Positions 61,849 to 64,000 of a stretch of DNA of 64,000 nucleotides are shown here, piece by piece. The stretch is from Akanthomyces muscarius (lineage: Eukaryota > Ascomycota > Sordariomycetes > Hypocreales > Cordycipitaceae). Each line of letters begins with the position of its first letter. Within the stretch, counting starts at the first letter, position 1. Location of the stretch: NCBI RefSeq assembly GCF_028009165.1, contig NC_079242.1, positions 124,001 through 188,000 of the forward strand, written 5' to 3'. The position numbers and the translations under genes were made by a program. The notes under the pieces are model-generated. The model had not been told where the DNA came from. It searched no databases and worked only from the letters and a program-made list of their open reading frames with translations.

Positions 61849-63977
61849 ATGAAGACCACTCTTCTCATTGCCAGCTTGGCTGCGGGCGCTCTCGCCCTCC
61901 CCTCGGACACTCACACTGTCCACCAGCGACGCAACCTGGTCCAGGATGCTCGTTTCGAGAAGCGCTCAGCTGTGGATGCGAACGCCAAGATTCCGTTCGA
62001 GATTGCTTTGAAGCAGGGCGGTCTTCAGGAGGCCGAGGATAAACTCTATGACATGCAAGTCTTGGCTTCCACTGCGCCTTCGTTCCTCAACTAACCAATC
62101 TCTTACTGCAGTTCCAACCCCTCCTCTCCCAACTACGGCAGCCACCTTTCGAAAGAAGATGTCGTCCAAATGTTCGCTGCCGATGACAAAAGCATCGACT
62201 CTGTCAAACAGTGGCTGATCAGTCACGGCATCGCGGAAAAGGACATCCACGTCAACCCCACCAAGACCTGGATCACCGTTGATACCACTGCCGGTGTTGT
62301 GGAGAAGGCTCTGAAGACGAGATATCACATCTACCGCAGCAACGCCTCGGGCCAGGACCACATTGGCTCGGAGGAGTACAGCCTGCCCAACAACCTGCTC
62401 GACATTGTCGACTTTGTTCGCCCCGGTTCTGCGATGACCAAGGTCACGGTCCGCGCTACGCAGCCTGCAAAGGGTGATGCGCCCATCGGCGAGCCGGTCC
62501 GCAAGCTGAGCCAAGACCAGATCAAGTCAGTGCAGGATGCCATCAAGACTGGTCCCAGCGCCGGTGGTGACCCTCACAACACTGCAAACTCTACTCTACG
62601 TGAGGGCCCTTCTTGAAGAACTCCCATAATTGTACAGGACAACATCAGGGCTAACATGTGCTTCTACAGCTGCTTATCTGCAAATTTGCGGGCAGGTCGT
62701 TACCCCCGACTGCATCGCCTACCTCTACAAAATCCCGAAAGCTACTGGCACCAACAGCACCAACCGCCTCGGCATCTACGAGTCCCTTGGCGACGTCTAC
62801 GATCAAGAGGACCTTGACCTCTTCTACAGCACTGCGGCTCCGTACATCCCTGCCGGAACTGGTCCTGAACTGGATCTTATCAACGGTGCCACTGCACCCA
62901 ACAGCCCTGACAATGCTGGCGGCGAGTCTCTCTTGGACTTTGACATGGCTTACCCCATCATCTACCCCCAAGGTACCACTCTTTTCCAGGTGAAGCCTGA
63001 CCAATACTACAACATCTTTGGCGACTTCCTCAGCGCCATTGACAGCGACTACTGCAGCCAAGACCCCTACTTCAACAACCACAAGATGTGTGGCAAGTTT
63101 GATCCTACCAACGTCGTCTCCATCTCCTATGGTGGCCCCGAGGATGTCACTGACCCCAAGGGTGCTCACGTATGTACCCGCTTCCAACGAGGCTATTGTA
63201 TAAAGATCCCTTATTAACTATTCATTCTAGCGCCAATGCAACGAGTTTATGAAGCTTGGCCTCATGGGCATCACTACTGTTGTTGCCAGCGGCGACGCTG
63301 GTGTCTCCGACCGGAACGGCTACTGCCAGGGTCCTCACCACGACATCTTTGTCGCCGATGATCTCTGCAGCTGCCCCTACATCACCGCCGTCGGCTCGAC
63401 TCTCATCCACTCCATTGACAAGCCCGAGACGGCCACCGAGTCCTTTTCCTCCGGCGGTGGCTTCTCCAACATCTTCACCCGCCCCACGTGGCAGGACGAT
63501 GTCATCGGCCACTACCTCCTCCGTCACAACCCGGGCTACTTTGCCTACAACACCTCGGAGGGCAACATTCCTACTGATGCTGGAATCTACAACCGCGGCG
63601 GCCGTGGCTTCCCCGATGTTGCTGCTGTTGGTGACAACGGTCTGGTCGCAGCCGGTGGTGGCCTCGGTCTATCTGGTGGCACTTCCATGTCTGCTCCTAT
63701 TGTCGCTGCTATTCTGAACCGCATCAACGAGAAGCGTCTCAGCGCTGGAAAAGGCCCTATCGGCTTCGCCAACCCCGCCCTATACGCCATGTCAAAGACC
63801 AAGGGAACATACAACGACGTCACCGTCGGCGATCAGGCGCTAGGCGGTGCCTTCAGCGACCGTGGCTACAGCGCTTGTGGCAACAACGGCTTTTCTGCTG
63901 TTGAGGGCTGGGACCCCGTAACTGGCCTCGGCACGCCTGTCTACGACAAGTGGGAGGCCTACTTCCTCAAGCTTTAG
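61849..63977 (+). CDS. Secreted S53 sedolisin (tripeptidyl-peptidase type)
   Basis: Acid serine-carboxyl protease of 646 residues in four exons: 61849-62054, 62112-62599, 62670-63169 and 63231-63977, phases closed. A signal peptide (MKTTLLIASLAAGALA) is followed by a pro-activation domain (SNPSSPNYGSHLSKEDVVQ, LKTRYHIY). The catalytic domain begins near TPDCIAYLYKIP. Glu and Asp of the triad lie in IYESLGDVYDQEDL, the oxyanion Asp in VVASGDAGVS, and the Ser in SGGTSMSAPIVAA. C-terminal GWDPVTGLGTP belongs to the calcium-binding region. Activity in acidic surroundings, releasing tripeptides or cutting internally, is known for the family; which applies here is open. Intron 1 begins with GC (GCAAGT) and ends in CTGCAG; only this junction gives the LYDISNPSSP reading. 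Confidence 0.94.
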
Positions 63978-64000
63978 AAGGCTGATGAAGCATATATTCA

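Overview
This is 64 kb of nuclear DNA from a filamentous ascomycete, most likely a Sordariomycete of the Hypocreales type. Genes sit singly on both strands. Most carry one to several introns of 50-120 bp with fungal splice signals (GTAAGT/GTACGT donors, CTAAC/CTGAC-like branch sites). Secreted families such as HsbA, AA11-like LPMO, GH92 and sedolisin are typical of saprotrophic, entomopathogenic or mycoparasitic fungi. There are no operons, ribosome binding sites or CRISPR arrays, and I found no confident RNA gene. The organism call rests on gene families and intron style, not on a database match.

Layout. 0-10.5 kb: the 3' end of one gene, a cytosolic thioredoxin, a secreted LPMO-like protein, an unrecognised four-part gene, a long ankyrin/CorA-like membrane protein of about 11 exons, and a small glutamine-amidotransferase-like protein. 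11-19.5 kb: the ribosome-assembly WD40 protein Rrb1/GRWD1, a choline/GABA-type permease, two broken or doubtful coding remnants, and an MFS sugar transporter. 20-25 kb: a long intergenic stretch, then a CYP52-like P450. 27-32.4 kb: a transcription factor with both C2H2 fingers and a Zn2Cys6 cluster, divergently transcribed from a nuclear gene for the complex I subunit PSST (NDUFS7 type), then an aquaglyceroporin with altered NPA motifs. 34.8-39.8 kb: a GH92 alpha-mannosidase and a GPI-type acid sphingomyelinase, convergent. 40.6-46.6 kb: three HsbA-family surface proteins, one with long Ser-Gly and Ser-Thr repeats. 47-61.8 kb: gene-poor DNA holding a wrecked paraoxonase/arylesterase and a wrecked flavohemoglobin, with an intact SDR oxidoreductase and a TMEM184/DUF300 membrane protein between them. 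61.8-64 kb: an S53 sedolisin protease.

The most interesting item is the PSST gene. It keeps all four cluster-binding cysteines but differs at positions that are nearly invariant from fungi to mammals. It shares a 270 bp promoter with a regulator. It could be a second, specialised copy of a complex I subunit, but the window holds no PKS or NRPS to support a self-resistance role. Exon borders were derived by hand from splice signals and reading phase. For the main genes every junction keeps frame, except where an entry says otherwise.
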